Positions 1 to 8,190 are shown, numbered from the stretch's first letter. The stretch: 64,000 nt of DNA from Nitrospinae bacterium CG11_big_fil_rev_8_21_14_0_20_45_15 (GCA_002787235.1 PCWG01000015.1:124001-188000); one strand, 5' to 3'. Notes: generated by a model from the letters alone, not told the origin. Numbers and translations: made by a program.

Positions 1-190
1 GTGGTGTTCGTCCCGCAGTCAAGCCCGTTCCCGCACCAGATATGGTTATCGCATCTGTATTTTCTAATAAAAATTGCCTCAATTCCGTTTCATTTTCAGG
101 AATGACAACAGCAGAAGCGAAACCATCGGGGTTATTTGAAGCGTCTTTCAGGTAAGGGGCGATCTCTAATGGATCGGTTTTTCGCAACAT
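1..190 (-). CDS. FAD-linked oxidase, N-terminal fragment (cut by window edge)
   Basis: The reverse strand opens with an ATG at 188-190 and stays open to the window edge, giving about 63 residues. After a polar start, the segment containing SAVVIPENETELRQF followed by ITISGAGTGLTAGRTP is the typical beginning of the FAD_binding_4 (PCMH-type) domain of GlcD/D-lactate dehydrogenase-like oxidases. There, the glycine-rich GAGTGLTAG loop contacts the FAD pyrophosphate. Family members oxidise 2-hydroxyacids such as glycolate or D-lactate. The substrate cannot be told because the catalytic C-terminal part lies outside the window. The receiver-PAS gene on the same strand ends 53 bases upstream of this start, so the two could be co-transcribed. 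Confidence 0.75.
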   Translation of the reverse strand, partial: MLRKTDPLEIAPYLKDASNNPDGFASAVVIPENETELRQFLLENTDAITISGAGTGLTAGRTP

Positions 191-242
191 AGACAAGTAT
201 TAGTAAGAGCAAACACTCTATTTGTCTTACGCAAAGGAGAGA

Positions 243-1124
243 TTAGATTCTGGGAAAGCGGACAATACAAAACGTACCTTTAAATTTTTTCTCCATATGT
301 ATTTTGCTGACAACATTATTTTGTAAATTCCATATTCCAAAGCAATCAATCGTCAAAGGTCTGGTTTTAGAGTCAACCGCTTTATCATCTGCTTTGGTTT
401 TAACAAAAAATCGAGCCACCAATCCTCTGGTTGCCCTATCTCCAAATCGCCTTGTATTTATACAGGACCTGAGCTCAGGATGTGCTTCAATATCGACCAA
501 CTCTTCGATTGTTTTCCCTATGAGTTCATCTTCCTTGAATCCCAATTCTCCGCAAAGCTTTGAATTGATCGATGAAACTTTTCCATGTTCATCAAGGTAA
601 AAGACCCCATCCGAAACCGTTTCGACCATGAATTGATACTGGTTCCGACTCTCAATGATCTCTTCCGTTTGTGCCAGAAGTTTTTTATTGGATGTATTCA
701 AATCGCGAATCAATTTTTGTATATTTAAATGCGCTCCAATACGGCTAAAAATTTCGACATCTTTAAATGGTTTCGCAATGTAATCCGAGCATCCCACACG
801 ATATCCTTTTACAATGCTCTCCTCATCAATTTTCCCCGTTAAAAAAATGACAGGGATGTCCTTGGTCTTTTCATTAGCCTTCAATCTTTTGCAAGTTTCG
901 TAACCGTCAATTCCCGGCATCATTACATCGAGCAAAATCAGGTCGGCTTCGAATTTATCCAACACCTGCAATGCTTTTTCTCCACTGCTTACAACAGAAA
1001 GATCAAAGTTCTTCTTTAAAATATAACTCAAAATATCAAGGTTTTCCGGGACATCATCCACAATGAGAATTTTCATCCCGCTCAATTCTTCCGCAAAATA
1101 ACTCATCTTACTCGGACTTCTCAT
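243..1124 (-). CDS. Response regulator: receiver domain, coiled linker and PAS domain
   Basis: This 293-residue cytoplasmic protein begins with a complete receiver domain (about residues 17-135). It has the acidic pair D23-D24, phosphoacceptor D66 in LILLDVMMPG, switch threonine T96 and conserved K118 in IAKPF. A short helical linker (about 138-160) leads into a PAS-like domain (about 160-245) recognised from DGVFYLDEHGKVSSINSKLC and EDELIGKTIEELV. The remaining C-terminal 45 residues match no output domain I recognise. There is no kinase, GGDEF or DNA-binding module, so it probably relays by protein contact. An internal ATG at residue 17 (MKILIVDD) is an alternative start. It sits upstream of the FAD oxidase on the same strand, with no cognate kinase adjacent. 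Confidence 0.82.
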   Translation of the reverse strand: MRSPSKMSYFAEELSGMKILIVDDVPENLDILSYILKKNFDLSVVSSGEKALQVLDKFEADLILLDVMMPGIDGYETCKRLKANEKTKDIPVIFLTGKIDEESIVKGYRVGCSDYIAKPFKDVEIFSRIGAHLNIQKLIRDLNTSNKKLLAQTEEIIESRNQYQFMVETVSDGVFYLDEHGKVSSINSKLCGELGFKEDELIGKTIEELVDIEAHPELRSCINTRRFGDRATRGLVARFFVKTKADDKAVDSKTRPLTIDCFGIWNLQNNVVSKIHMEKKFKGTFCIVRFPRI

Positions 1125-1196
1125 AATTACCAGGACCTCTCGAATAGAGATAAAAACATTTTTTAAAGTTATTGATAAGAAAGAACTAACAACCTG

Positions 1197-1367
1197 TTAT
1201 TCATTTTCCTTTTGATCTTTGTCTTCTTTTTCATTTTCGTCGCTAATTTCTTGAATATTCTTGGGATAGTGATTGATAAAACTTGCGTATTTAATCAATG
1301 AATACCCCATGAACAACATAAAACCAACAGAAAGCACTAAAATAAGAGTATCAAGAAAATCTTCCAA
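1197..1367 (-). CDS. Small single-pass membrane protein, 56 residues
   Basis: The reverse strand carries a TTG-started frame of 56 residues preceded by the ribosome-binding sequence GAGGTG, five bases before the start. Residues 5-26 (LDTLILVLSVGFMLFMGYSLI) are hydrophobic enough for one membrane helix. The tail is highly charged and rich in Asp, Glu and Lys (EISDENEKEDKDQKENE). That layout and the good ribosome-binding site support a real gene. I do not recognise a family, although short one-helix proteins with charged tails are often accessory subunits of membrane complexes. It lies between coaBC and the receiver-PAS gene, all on the same strand. Confidence 0.5.
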   Translation of the reverse strand: MEDFLDTLILVLSVGFMLFMGYSLIKYASFINHYPKNIQEISDENEKEDKDQKENE

Positions 1368-1484
1368 AATTCACCTCGTCATTTTTCAAAATCATCTAAA
1401 CCCAAACAATGATGTTTAGAGTAAACGTTTATATTTTAACAGATTAAATCGTTTAAGGTATAGTAAAGAAATTGATGGGAAGAA

Positions 1485-2693
1485 CTAACTCTTGAGCTCT
1501 TTGCGGATACGATCGAGCAGAATATCGGCAATTTCGCGTTTATCTGCACGTGGCAGTCGCTCCACACTGCCATTGGAGTACACAAGTGAAACCTGATTCA
1601 TGTTGGATTGAAAGCCTATCCCCGGAGCACTGATATCATTCGCGACAATCATATCAACCCCTTTGGAAATCAATTTTTCCTTCGCACTTTCGATCAAGTT
1701 CTCAGTCTCAGCCGCAAATCCTGCAATGAATTGCGTCGTTCTCTTTTGAGCAACCGATTTCAGAATATCTACCGTGGCCTGCAACTCCAGATTCAAGGAC
1801 TGCCGTCCCTGCTTCTTCATTTTTTCTTTCTGAATGGTTCTTGGTGCAAAATCCCCCACCGCCGCAGTCATCACCAAAATATCACAATGAGGAAAACGAC
1901 GATGAACACAATCATGCATTTCATTTGCCGTCACACAATTGAAGATTTCGACACCTGAAGGTTTTTCCAAACGCACGGGACCACTGATCAAGTCCACTTG
2001 CGCTCCCCTGTCGCGAAAAGCTTCCGCAATGGCATATCCCATCTTTCCAGAAGATGGATTGCTGATATATCGAACCGGATCTATGAATTCTCTCGTCGGT
2101 CCCGCCGTCACCAAAACCCGCACACCCGAAAAATCCAGATTTTTCTTTAATATAGCGTGCGTTGCGCTCAAAATATCATCCAGATCAGCCAATCGCCCCG
2201 GCCCCACAGCACCACAAGCCAACTCGCCGCTTGCAGGCTCCACAATCTTCGCACCTCGCTCCTGCAACAAAGCAATATTTGCCTTCACAGCAGGATGTGA
2301 GAACATCACCGAATTCATCGCTGGCGCAATGACAACCGGACCCTCATAGGCCAGAAAAAGATTCGACAATGCAGAATCGGCCAGTCCATGAGCCATTTTA
2401 GCAATCGTATTGGCTGTCGCTGGAGCGACGATAAGTAACTCTGCCTTTTGGGAAAAAGCGATATGCTCCATCGCATTCTCAGTACCAGACTCAAAAATAC
2501 GATGATAAACCGGTCGCCCCGTCAATGCCTGAAACGTGAGCGGTGTCACAAATTTGTCCGCATTGCCACTCATGACCACCGAGACTTCGGCACCTTCTTT
2601 CATCAACAGGCGTAAAAGTTCTACCGATTTGTAACAGGCAATCCCACCGCAGACACCAAGCAGGATCGATTTACCAGATAAGGATTGAGACAT
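1485..2693 (-). CDS. coaBC: Bifunctional phosphopantothenoylcysteine decarboxylase / phosphopantothenate-cysteine ligase
   Basis: This 402-residue protein has the usual length of CoaBC (Dfp). The N-terminal half is the flavoprotein decarboxylase CoaC, with GVCGGIACYK, the active-site region around EHIAFSQKAELL, PAMNSVMF, and the substrate-clamp cysteine in LACGAVGPGRLA. The C-terminal half is the CTP-dependent ligase CoaB, with VLVTAGPTREFIDPVRYISN, SSGKMGYA and the AAVGDFAPR segment. Together they convert 4'-phosphopantothenate to 4'-phosphopantetheine in coenzyme A synthesis. It is divergent from, but close to, the panBCD genes that make pantothenate, so most of the early CoA pathway lies within 5 kb. 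Confidence 0.97.
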   Translation of the reverse strand: MSQSLSGKSILLGVCGGIACYKSVELLRLLMKEGAEVSVVMSGNADKFVTPLTFQALTGRPVYHRIFESGTENAMEHIAFSQKAELLIVAPATANTIAKMAHGLADSALSNLFLAYEGPVVIAPAMNSVMFSHPAVKANIALLQERGAKIVEPASGELACGAVGPGRLADLDDILSATHAILKKNLDFSGVRVLVTAGPTREFIDPVRYISNPSSGKMGYAIAEAFRDRGAQVDLISGPVRLEKPSGVEIFNCVTANEMHDCVHRRFPHCDILVMTAAVGDFAPRTIQKEKMKKQGRQSLNLELQATVDILKSVAQKRTTQFIAGFAAETENLIESAKEKLISKGVDMIVANDISAPGIGFQSNMNQVSLVYSNGSVERLPRADKREIADILLDRIRKELKS

Positions 2694-2915
2694 TATATTT
2701 TAAGTACTCCCAAACAAACTATATTACCATTGAGTTTTTAAATTATAGGCCCTAATAAAAGCAGGATCAATGACTTTCCCACCCTTCCCATAGCAAGACT
2801 ATAAACTCAAGCAAAGGCGGTAACCTGTTCCACTTCAATATTTAGAATTAAAAAATTGAAAATCATGCCCCATTGTTATACAAATTGGCTTTGAATCCAC
2901 ACACAACGGGTGAGA

Positions 2916-3263
2916 ATGAAAAAACTAATCGTATTGATTTCAACCAATCCAACAATAACGGGCCCTGCCAGTGAGCACCTGCATTCCTACAAACTATCCG
3001 CTGTGACTCCAGAAGAGGCTTGCAACTTTGTGAAGGGCTGTTCCCCTTCTGCCATTATCTGGGACCGTGATACAGAAAATAATGAAGCGATTGAATCGTT
3101 TCGGTCAACACTGGGTTCTTACACTCCGATCATCCTGTTGACTGAGGATGGCCCCTGCAAAATGGACTTCAAAACCTGGGCAGAGGATTATATCGTCGTC
3201 CAAAAAGGTAATTGGCGGGATCTTTCGCTTGCCCTGAAACAAATGCACCCAGCCCGGGGTTAA
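2916..3263 (+). CDS. Receiver-fold (pseudo-receiver) small protein
   Basis: This protein has about 115 residues. Its pattern resembles a response-regulator receiver domain: strand MKKLIVLIST, strand SAIIWDRDTE at the phosphoacceptor position, strand TPIILLTEDG, and YIVVQKGNW with a lysine near the conserved switch lysine. The acidic pair normally found after the first strand is missing (STNP here), so it may be a pseudo-receiver that does not bind magnesium or phosphate. A GTG six bases upstream (2910) is an alternative start; the ATG at 2916 follows GGGTGAG. It lies five bases before the deoxynucleoside kinase gene and is probably co-transcribed with it. Confidence 0.6.
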   Translation: MKKLIVLISTNPTITGPASEHLHSYKLSAVTPEEACNFVKGCSPSAIIWDRDTENNEAIESFRSTLGSYTPIILLTEDGPCKMDFKTWAEDYIVVQKGNWRDLSLALKQMHPARG

Positions 3264-3268
3264 AATAA

Positions 3269-3913
3269 ATGTCAATGATTGAGCCACGATTCATAGCTGT
3301 AGAGGGGGCCATCGGCGCAGGAAAAACATCTCTTGTCAAATTACTGGGGTCCCAGTTAGACGCAAGAATCATTCTGGAACAGGATGAGGAAAATCCTTTT
3401 CTGGAGAAATTTTATCAAGATCGGCAAAGTCACGCCTTGCAAACCCAGCTCTTCTTCTTGATGAGCCGCTACAAGCAATACCTCAGCCTGGCACAAAGGG
3501 ATTTATTCGACTCAGTAGTGATCACCGACTATTTGTTTGCGCGTGACCGAATCTTCGCCCAATTGAATCTTCAAGAACACGAGTTCCAGCTCTATGAGCA
3601 AATATACGATCTGGTGAGACAGAAACTGCCCAAACCCGATCTGGTGGTCTTTTTGCAGACCAACCTGGATGTCTTGCGAAAACGTGTCGAAAAAAGAGAC
3701 CGGGACTACGAAGCCTATATGGATAATGAATATCTGGAGGATGTGAATAAAGCCTTCAATAATTTCTTTTTTTATTATTCAGACACCCCTCTTTTGGTGG
3801 TCAATACCAACGAAATCGACTTTGTTGAAAAAAAAGTAGACCTTGAAGAGTTGATAAATAAAATAAATCAGCATAGAATAGGTAGAGAATATTACAATCC
3901 GCTTGGATCCTGA
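3269..3913 (+). CDS. Deoxynucleoside kinase family protein
   Basis: The 214-residue product has the P-loop GAIGAGKTSLV near the N-terminus, the ARDRIF segment (DR motif contacting the nucleoside), and an arginine-rich lid (RVEKRDRDYEAY). This is the deoxyadenosine/deoxyguanosine kinase (dNK) family layout. Such enzymes phosphorylate deoxynucleosides in salvage. In several bacterial lineages a dNK-like gene sits beside folate or pantothenate genes, as here before panB, which has led to doubts about the real substrate. ATG codons at 3269 and 3275 are both possible starts; neither has a strong ribosome-binding site. A 259-base leader separates it from panB. Confidence 0.85.
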   Translation: MSMIEPRFIAVEGAIGAGKTSLVKLLGSQLDARIILEQDEENPFLEKFYQDRQSHALQTQLFFLMSRYKQYLSLAQRDLFDSVVITDYLFARDRIFAQLNLQEHEFQLYEQIYDLVRQKLPKPDLVVFLQTNLDVLRKRVEKRDRDYEAYMDNEYLEDVNKAFNNFFFYYSDTPLLVVNTNEIDFVEKKVDLEELINKINQHRIGREYYNPLGS

Positions 3914-3969
3914 AAGGGACCGGGACGGAAAAACAATTCAGTACAAAGCAGACGCAGTCCAAAGAAACT

Positions 3970-3993
3970 TTCACAATCTTTTTCGATTGTGAA
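3970..3993 (+). promoter_or_regulatory. Perfect 9-bp hairpin in the panB leader
   Basis: TTCACAATC at 3970-3978 pairs perfectly with GATTGTGAA at 3985-3993 around a six-base loop, TTTTTC. No run of T follows on the plus strand, so it does not look like a finished intrinsic terminator. It lies between the deoxynucleoside kinase gene and panB in a 259-base stretch without a gene. It could be a processing or regulatory element or part of an imperfect terminator. Confidence 0.35.
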
Positions 3994-4172
3994 TTAAAGG
4001 AGACCCCCAAAAGGCTCCAAACCCGTCTATGGACCCGTCGTTAAGGATTGTCTTCCCCAGTAAATGTTTTGGGTGGTGCTACGCATCTTCATTCCACTCA
4101 TTGATATTTGCTTCCCGCCTTTCTGCCTTCCGGCAAAATTCAGTATTGAGCACGCATAGGGGGCCGCATACC

Positions 4173-5018
4173 ATGAAAACCAAACGCGCAACCGCACCAT
4201 CTATAATTGCGAGAAAAAACACCGGGAAAAAAATCGTTGCCCTGACCGCTTACGATTATTCATTTTCCCGCATTTTAGATACTACCGGGATAGATATTCT
4301 TCTGGTTGGAGATTCTCTGGGCATGGTTTGTCTTGGCTATGAGAACACGCTCCCCGTAACAATGGAAGACATGATTGCCCATACTCGCTCGGTCAAGCGT
4401 GGGAATACACAGGCACTTCTGGTCAGCGACCTCCCCTTCATGTCCTATCAAATATCCGTTGAGCAAGCTGTGAGCAATGCCGGCCGCTTGATGCAAGAAG
4501 GACTTGCCGACGCCGTAAAACTGGAAGGTGGAACCTCTGAAGCTGAGAAAGTATCGGCCATTGTCCGTGCCGGAATTCCTGTCATGGGGCACATCGGTCT
4601 CACCCCTCAATCTGTGCATCAAATGGGGGGCTATTCTGTACAAGGGAAACATTACTCTGCGGCAAGAAAAATCAAAGAGGACGCAAAAGCATTACAAAAA
4701 GCGGGTGCCTTTTCCATCGTACTCGAAGGCATACCCGGATCCCTCGCTGAAGAGATCACAAAAGAAATAAAAATACCGACGATAGGAATCGGTGCGGGAC
4801 CTCACTGCGATGGGCAAATTCTCGTTCTCCATGACTTGCTCGGGATGAATCTTGATTTCCGCCCCAAATTCGTCAAGCAATACGCCAATCTTGGAGAGCA
4901 AATCCAGTCCGCTGTACACGACTACATCTCAGAAGTACAATCTGGAGCATTCCCGGACACTGAGCACACCTATAATCAAAAAGAAACCGCTATACGCAAA
5001 ATGGAAGAAGCTGTCTGA
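4173..5018 (+). CDS. panB: 3-methyl-2-oxobutanoate hydroxymethyltransferase (ketopantoate hydroxymethyltransferase)
   Basis: PanB transfers a hydroxymethyl group from methylenetetrahydrofolate to alpha-ketoisovalerate, the first committed step to pantothenate. Family motifs include ALTAYDYSFSRILD, VGDSLGMVCLGYENTLPVTM (magnesium and substrate site), LVSDLPFMSYQ, VKLEGG, GHIGLTPQSVHQMGG, the LEGIP glutamate and IGIGAGPHCDGQILV. The frame is open from an ATG at 4029, but I place the start at 4173. This gives 281 residues, matching the family, begins MKTKRATAP and follows a purine-rich AGGGGG. The 48 upstream residues have no family similarity. panC starts five bases after the stop. Confidence 0.96.
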   Translation: MKTKRATAPSIIARKNTGKKIVALTAYDYSFSRILDTTGIDILLVGDSLGMVCLGYENTLPVTMEDMIAHTRSVKRGNTQALLVSDLPFMSYQISVEQAVSNAGRLMQEGLADAVKLEGGTSEAEKVSAIVRAGIPVMGHIGLTPQSVHQMGGYSVQGKHYSAARKIKEDAKALQKAGAFSIVLEGIPGSLAEEITKEIKIPTIGIGAGPHCDGQILVLHDLLGMNLDFRPKFVKQYANLGEQIQSAVHDYISEVQSGAFPDTEHTYNQKETAIRKMEEAV

Positions 5019-5023
5019 GTCAA

Positions 5024-5872
5024 ATGCAAATCATCACCACAATCAATGAAATGAAGGCCTGGTCTGCCAAAGCCCGGAGAGAATCCAAAACACTGGGTTT
5101 TGTTCCAACCATGGGCTACTTGCATGAGGGGCATATGAGCCTTGTCCATAAAAGTTTGGCAGAGTGTGATGTAACCATTGTCAGTTCCTACGTCAACCCA
5201 GCACAATTTGGCCCGAACGAAGATTTGGACACTTATCCTTCGGCCCCTGAAAAAGATCGTGATCTGTTGCTCTCTGCCGGAGTCGATGTACTCTTTCGTC
5301 CAGCCGCAGGAGAAATCTATCCCAAAGGATACAAGACCTATGTTTCCGTCGAAGGAATCACCGCAAAATTATGCGGCATCAGTCGTCCCGATTTCTTTCG
5401 CGGCGTGACGACTGTCGTGTTGAAATTATTTAATATTGTTGCGCCCGACAAAGCCTATTTTGGAGAAAAAGACTGGCAACAACTTGCCGTCATCGAAACC
5501 ATGGTGCGAGATCTGAACATGGATGTAGAAATCAGACGCATGCCTCTCCTGCGCGAAAGCGATGGCTTGGCGATGAGTTCCAGGAATCGCTACCTTGATT
5601 CAAGTGAACGAAACTCGGCCTTACTTCTGTCCCGCGCCCTGAAAATGGCACAGGAAAAAACAAAAAACGGAGAACGTTCGGCAAACAAGATTCGCGATGA
5701 AATCCGTCAAATAATCAATGAAAGTTCACAGGCCAAAATCGACTACATCACCCTGTGCGATCCTTATAATTTTGAAGAAGTAACAAACCTTAATGGTAAA
5801 ACCCTGGCGGCATTGGCTGTAAAAATAGGTTCTGCACGCCTGATAGACAATTGTATTCTGGAGAGTGTTTAA
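5024..5872 (+). CDS. panC: Pantothenate synthetase (pantoate-beta-alanine ligase)
   Basis: The 282-residue enzyme joins pantoate and beta-alanine with ATP. It carries the class I nucleotidyl-transfer motifs: GFVPTMGYLHEGHMSLV (HxGH ATP site), VVSSYVNPAQFGPNEDL-type substrate loop, FFRGVTTVVLKLFNIV, FGEKDWQQL, and MSSRNRYL in place of KMSKS. Length and order are standard. It follows panB by five bases, and its stop codon shares a base with the panD start, so the three genes are translationally close and form one operon. Confidence 0.97.
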   Translation: MQIITTINEMKAWSAKARRESKTLGFVPTMGYLHEGHMSLVHKSLAECDVTIVSSYVNPAQFGPNEDLDTYPSAPEKDRDLLLSAGVDVLFRPAAGEIYPKGYKTYVSVEGITAKLCGISRPDFFRGVTTVVLKLFNIVAPDKAYFGEKDWQQLAVIETMVRDLNMDVEIRRMPLLRESDGLAMSSRNRYLDSSERNSALLLSRALKMAQEKTKNGERSANKIRDEIRQIINESSQAKIDYITLCDPYNFEEVTNLNGKTLAALAVKIGSARLIDNCILESV

Positions 5873-6222
5873 TGCAACGAACTGTTTTAAAATCTAAACT
5901 GCACCGGGCGACGGTTACCGACGCCAACCTTGACTACGAAGGAAGCATAGAAATCGACGAAGCTCTGATGGAACGCGTCGATATCATCCCTTACGAACAA
6001 GTTCATGTTTTCAATATCAATACGGGAGGCAGGTTTGTTACCTACGCCATAGTCGGGAAAAGGAACAGCGGGAGAATTTCAATCAATGGAGCGGCGGCTC
6101 GTCTCGCAGAGATAAATGATCGCATCATTATTGCCGCTTATGGTATGATTGATGATAGTCAAACAGATTTTAAACCTAAAGAAGCTTTGCTCGACGAAAG
6201 CAACGCTATAATAATTAAATAA
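5872..6222 (+). CDS. panD: Aspartate 1-decarboxylase, pyruvoyl-dependent proenzyme
   Basis: PanD makes beta-alanine from aspartate for PanC. The ATG at 5872 overlaps the panC stop (TAATG), giving 116 residues. The self-cleavage site is visible as G24-S25 in YEGSI; processing there yields the pyruvoyl group on the new alpha chain. Other conserved parts are MQRTVLKSKLHRATVT at the N-terminus, FNINTGGRFVTYAI and NGAAARL. A longer frame starting at 5851 adds seven residues inside panC and is less likely. Confidence 0.97.
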   Translation: MQRTVLKSKLHRATVTDANLDYEGSIEIDEALMERVDIIPYEQVHVFNINTGGRFVTYAIVGKRNSGRISINGAAARLAEINDRIIIAAYGMIDDSQTDFKPKEALLDESNAIIIK

Positions 6223-6247
6223 TCGCTTTTGTCACCGGAGTTGTAGG

Positions 6248-7021
6248 ATGGATATTTCTCTAATTGGAATCATCGTCATTGCCTTTTCAGGGTGGATGTG
6301 CCTGGACTGCCTGCAAAGAAAAGAACACATCGTTTGGGTAATCATTATCATCGCGTTGATCCCCCCTATCGGAGCATTGATCTATTTTTTTGCAGTCAAA
6401 GCCCAAAGGGCCGGTGGTTCAACCTCGCCCACAAATATGTTTAATAGCTCCACCAGAAATGCATCAAAAGATATTGATACAGAGGAAACCCTGCAACTCA
6501 AGGAATTGATCAATCAATTTCACAAGGCTTACCATTACGAGAAGCTAGGGCAAGTCTATATGGAGAAAAAGAGATTTGAGCTGGCCGTTCCTCAATTTCG
6601 TGCCGCGATAGAAAAAGACCCGGAATTGGAAGAGGCTCATTACGGACTTGGCAAGTCCTTGCACGCAATGGGGAATTTTGAAGAAGCCGCAGAAGCTCTT
6701 GAAGTGCTTGTTGCGCTGAATAGAAAATACGATTATGGCAATGCCATATTTGGTCTTGCGGAGTGTTACCGTCTTGCCGGAAACGATGAAAAGGCTATCG
6801 AAACCTACGAAGAAGTCATTAAAACATTCCATTTCTTCAAGGCTCAATACCACTACGCGCGTCTCCTCGATAAAAAAGGGGACAAACAGGGAGCTATCGG
6901 TTCCATGAAAAGCATCATCGGTTTGTCCAAAGACTTACCCGATTACAAACTTGAAAAAGAGCGTCACTGGATTGATGAAGCCTATAAATTTTTGAGGAAA
7001 AATGGTGTAGAACTGGCTTGA
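6248..7021 (+). CDS. Membrane-anchored TPR protein with PLDc_N-like N-terminus
   Basis: The 257-residue protein starts with two hydrophobic helices (about residues 3-17 and 29-50). The pattern CLQRKEHIVWVIIIIALIPPIGALIYFF resembles the phospholipase D nuclease N-terminal (PLDc_N) membrane hairpin. From about residue 90 there are several tetratricopeptide repeats (for example AVPQFRAAIEKDPELEEAHYG and EAAEALEVLVALN), so the soluble part should be a protein-binding scaffold on one membrane face. The start follows CCGGAG. It lies 25 bases after panD and may be transcribed with it, but nothing links it to pantothenate synthesis. Confidence 0.75.
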   Translation: MDISLIGIIVIAFSGWMCLDCLQRKEHIVWVIIIIALIPPIGALIYFFAVKAQRAGGSTSPTNMFNSSTRNASKDIDTEETLQLKELINQFHKAYHYEKLGQVYMEKKRFELAVPQFRAAIEKDPELEEAHYGLGKSLHAMGNFEEAAEALEVLVALNRKYDYGNAIFGLAECYRLAGNDEKAIETYEEVIKTFHFFKAQYHYARLLDKKGDKQGAIGSMKSIIGLSKDLPDYKLEKERHWIDEAYKFLRKNGVELA

Positions 7022-7043
7022 CCCTTATTAAAATAAAAGGGTC
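7020..7043 (+). terminator. Possible weak intrinsic terminator after the membrane TPR gene
   Basis: GACCCTT (7020-7026) pairs with AAGGGTC (7037-7043) across a ten-base A/T loop, and ATTTTAAG follows. The stem overlaps the stop codon of the preceding gene. The T-run is short, so termination may be partial before the HTH gene. Confidence 0.35.
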
Positions 7044-7078
7044 ATTTTAAGAAACCGCAACAGAACAGGGCATTCACA

Positions 7079-7627
7079 ATGACCCTTCTTTCGGAAAACT
7101 TAAGAGCAATCAGGAAATACCACCAATGCACCCAAAAAGCCATGGCGCAAGTTCTGGGCATAGGCTTTCGCAGTTACGTCCGCTATGAAGCGGGCGAACG
7201 AGATGCCCCGCCATCTGCTTTGATCCAGATCGCCCATTTAGGTTCTGTCTCGCTCGATCGGCTATTGACAACTCACCTAAACGCCAAAGACCTAGACTTC
7301 CCCGATTCAAAAACTCCACCTGAAATTCTTAAGAAACCTCAAATAATCAATGGAAGCCTCTCTGCAGGAAGACTGAGTTTGAAAGGATTGCGTGCGGATA
7401 TCTACCTTTGCCGCAATGACAAAGAATCCGAAGTATTAAACAAATTCCGTGGACTCAGCCCCAGCGAAAAAGAGAAAACTTTTCAAGATGGCGAATGGTT
7501 GATAAAAAACCGAAACAAACTGCAAAAGCAGTCCAACCCTCAATCACGCAAAATCCTAAAAGCCGAAAGGCTGAATCAATTAAAAGAAATTGTCCGACCT
7601 CTTCAATCCAAATACTTATTTAAGTAA
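7079..7627 (+). CDS. XRE-family HTH regulator
   Basis: The 182-residue protein begins with a Cro/CI-type helix-turn-helix (about residues 5-65): LRAIRKYHQCTQKAMAQVLG, then SYVRYEAGERDAPPSALIQIAHLGSVSLDRLL, the normal spacing of the five-helix fold. The remaining 110 residues are basic, contain a central segment LRADIYLCRNDKESEVLNKF, and match no effector domain I know. It probably binds DNA as a dimer; its targets are unknown. It lies between the panD/TPR genes and a convergent rhodanese gene. Confidence 0.78.
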   Translation: MTLLSENLRAIRKYHQCTQKAMAQVLGIGFRSYVRYEAGERDAPPSALIQIAHLGSVSLDRLLTTHLNAKDLDFPDSKTPPEILKKPQIINGSLSAGRLSLKGLRADIYLCRNDKESEVLNKFRGLSPSEKEKTFQDGEWLIKNRNKLQKQSNPQSRKILKAERLNQLKEIVRPLQSKYLFK

Positions 7628-7682
7628 AAGCAAGCAGGGCTTTCAGCATCCAGAAACTATCAGCAACTCTGAAGAACCGATT

Positions 7683-7997
7683 TTAAGGCTCACAAGGAAA
7701 ACTATTGCGCCAGCTCTCAAATCCCCCCGCCATGCTATAGACTTCCTTAAATCCTTCAGACAATAAAAACGAGGCGGCAGATTTACTATTATTGCCATGA
7801 TAGCAATAAACAATAACAGGTATCTCCTTGTCTGCAGAGTCAATGAACTCCTTAGAATTTTCCTTATTCAAATGAATGGACTCAGGAATATGACTCGCAT
7901 CAAAAGAGTCTGCATCACGAATATCAATGATGACGACCTCTTCGGTTTCCAGTTTTTCAAAAGTTTGTCCCGCGCTGATTTCTTTCCAATTCGTCAT
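7683..7997 (-). CDS. Single-domain rhodanese (GlpE-like sulfurtransferase)
   Basis: This is a 104-residue single rhodanese domain. VVIIDIRDADSFDASHIPES is the conserved N-terminal motif, and C65 in VYCYHGNNS is the active-site cysteine that carries a persulfide. The C-terminal GFKEVYSMAGGFESWR is the family's closing motif. The loop C-YHGNNS resembles GlpE, which uses thiosulfate and small acceptors. No signal peptide is visible, so it acts in the cytoplasm. Its physiological sulfur donor is unknown. Confidence 0.92.
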   Translation of the reverse strand: MTNWKEISAGQTFEKLETEEVVIIDIRDADSFDASHIPESIHLNKENSKEFIDSADKEIPVIVYCYHGNNSKSAASFLLSEGFKEVYSMAGGFESWRNSFPCEP

Positions 7998-8160
7998 AGA
8001 AGTCTATCCATCTCCATAAATGTTCTGACTGATAGGGCTTGCATTTAAATTCGCCAATTTTCTTTCCGCTAATAACTTTAAAAACAGATACTGAAAGAAT
8101 CTCATAAATATGTTTTCAAGGCTGTAAAAATAGATGAAATAAATCACACTCAAAAGTATC

Positions 8161-8190
8161 TTACTTTATAGAATATGGAACTGCTATAGT
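8161..8190 (+). promoter_or_regulatory. Candidate extended -10 promoter upstream of the decaheme cytochrome gene
   Basis: The 319-base gap between the rhodanese and cytochrome genes contains TTACTT (8161-8166), an 18-base spacer and TGCTATAGT, an extended -10 with TATAGT at 8185-8190. A second possible pair, TTGACT (8192-8197) and TAGGTT (8215-8220) with a 17-base spacer, follows immediately. Either would give a leader of about 100 bases. I see no other element in the gap. Confidence 0.35.

Noticed and set aside
4029-4172. PanB start at 4029 giving 48 extra residues
   Set aside because: The extra residues show no family similarity, and the ATG at 4173 gives the normal length and a purine-rich sequence upstream.
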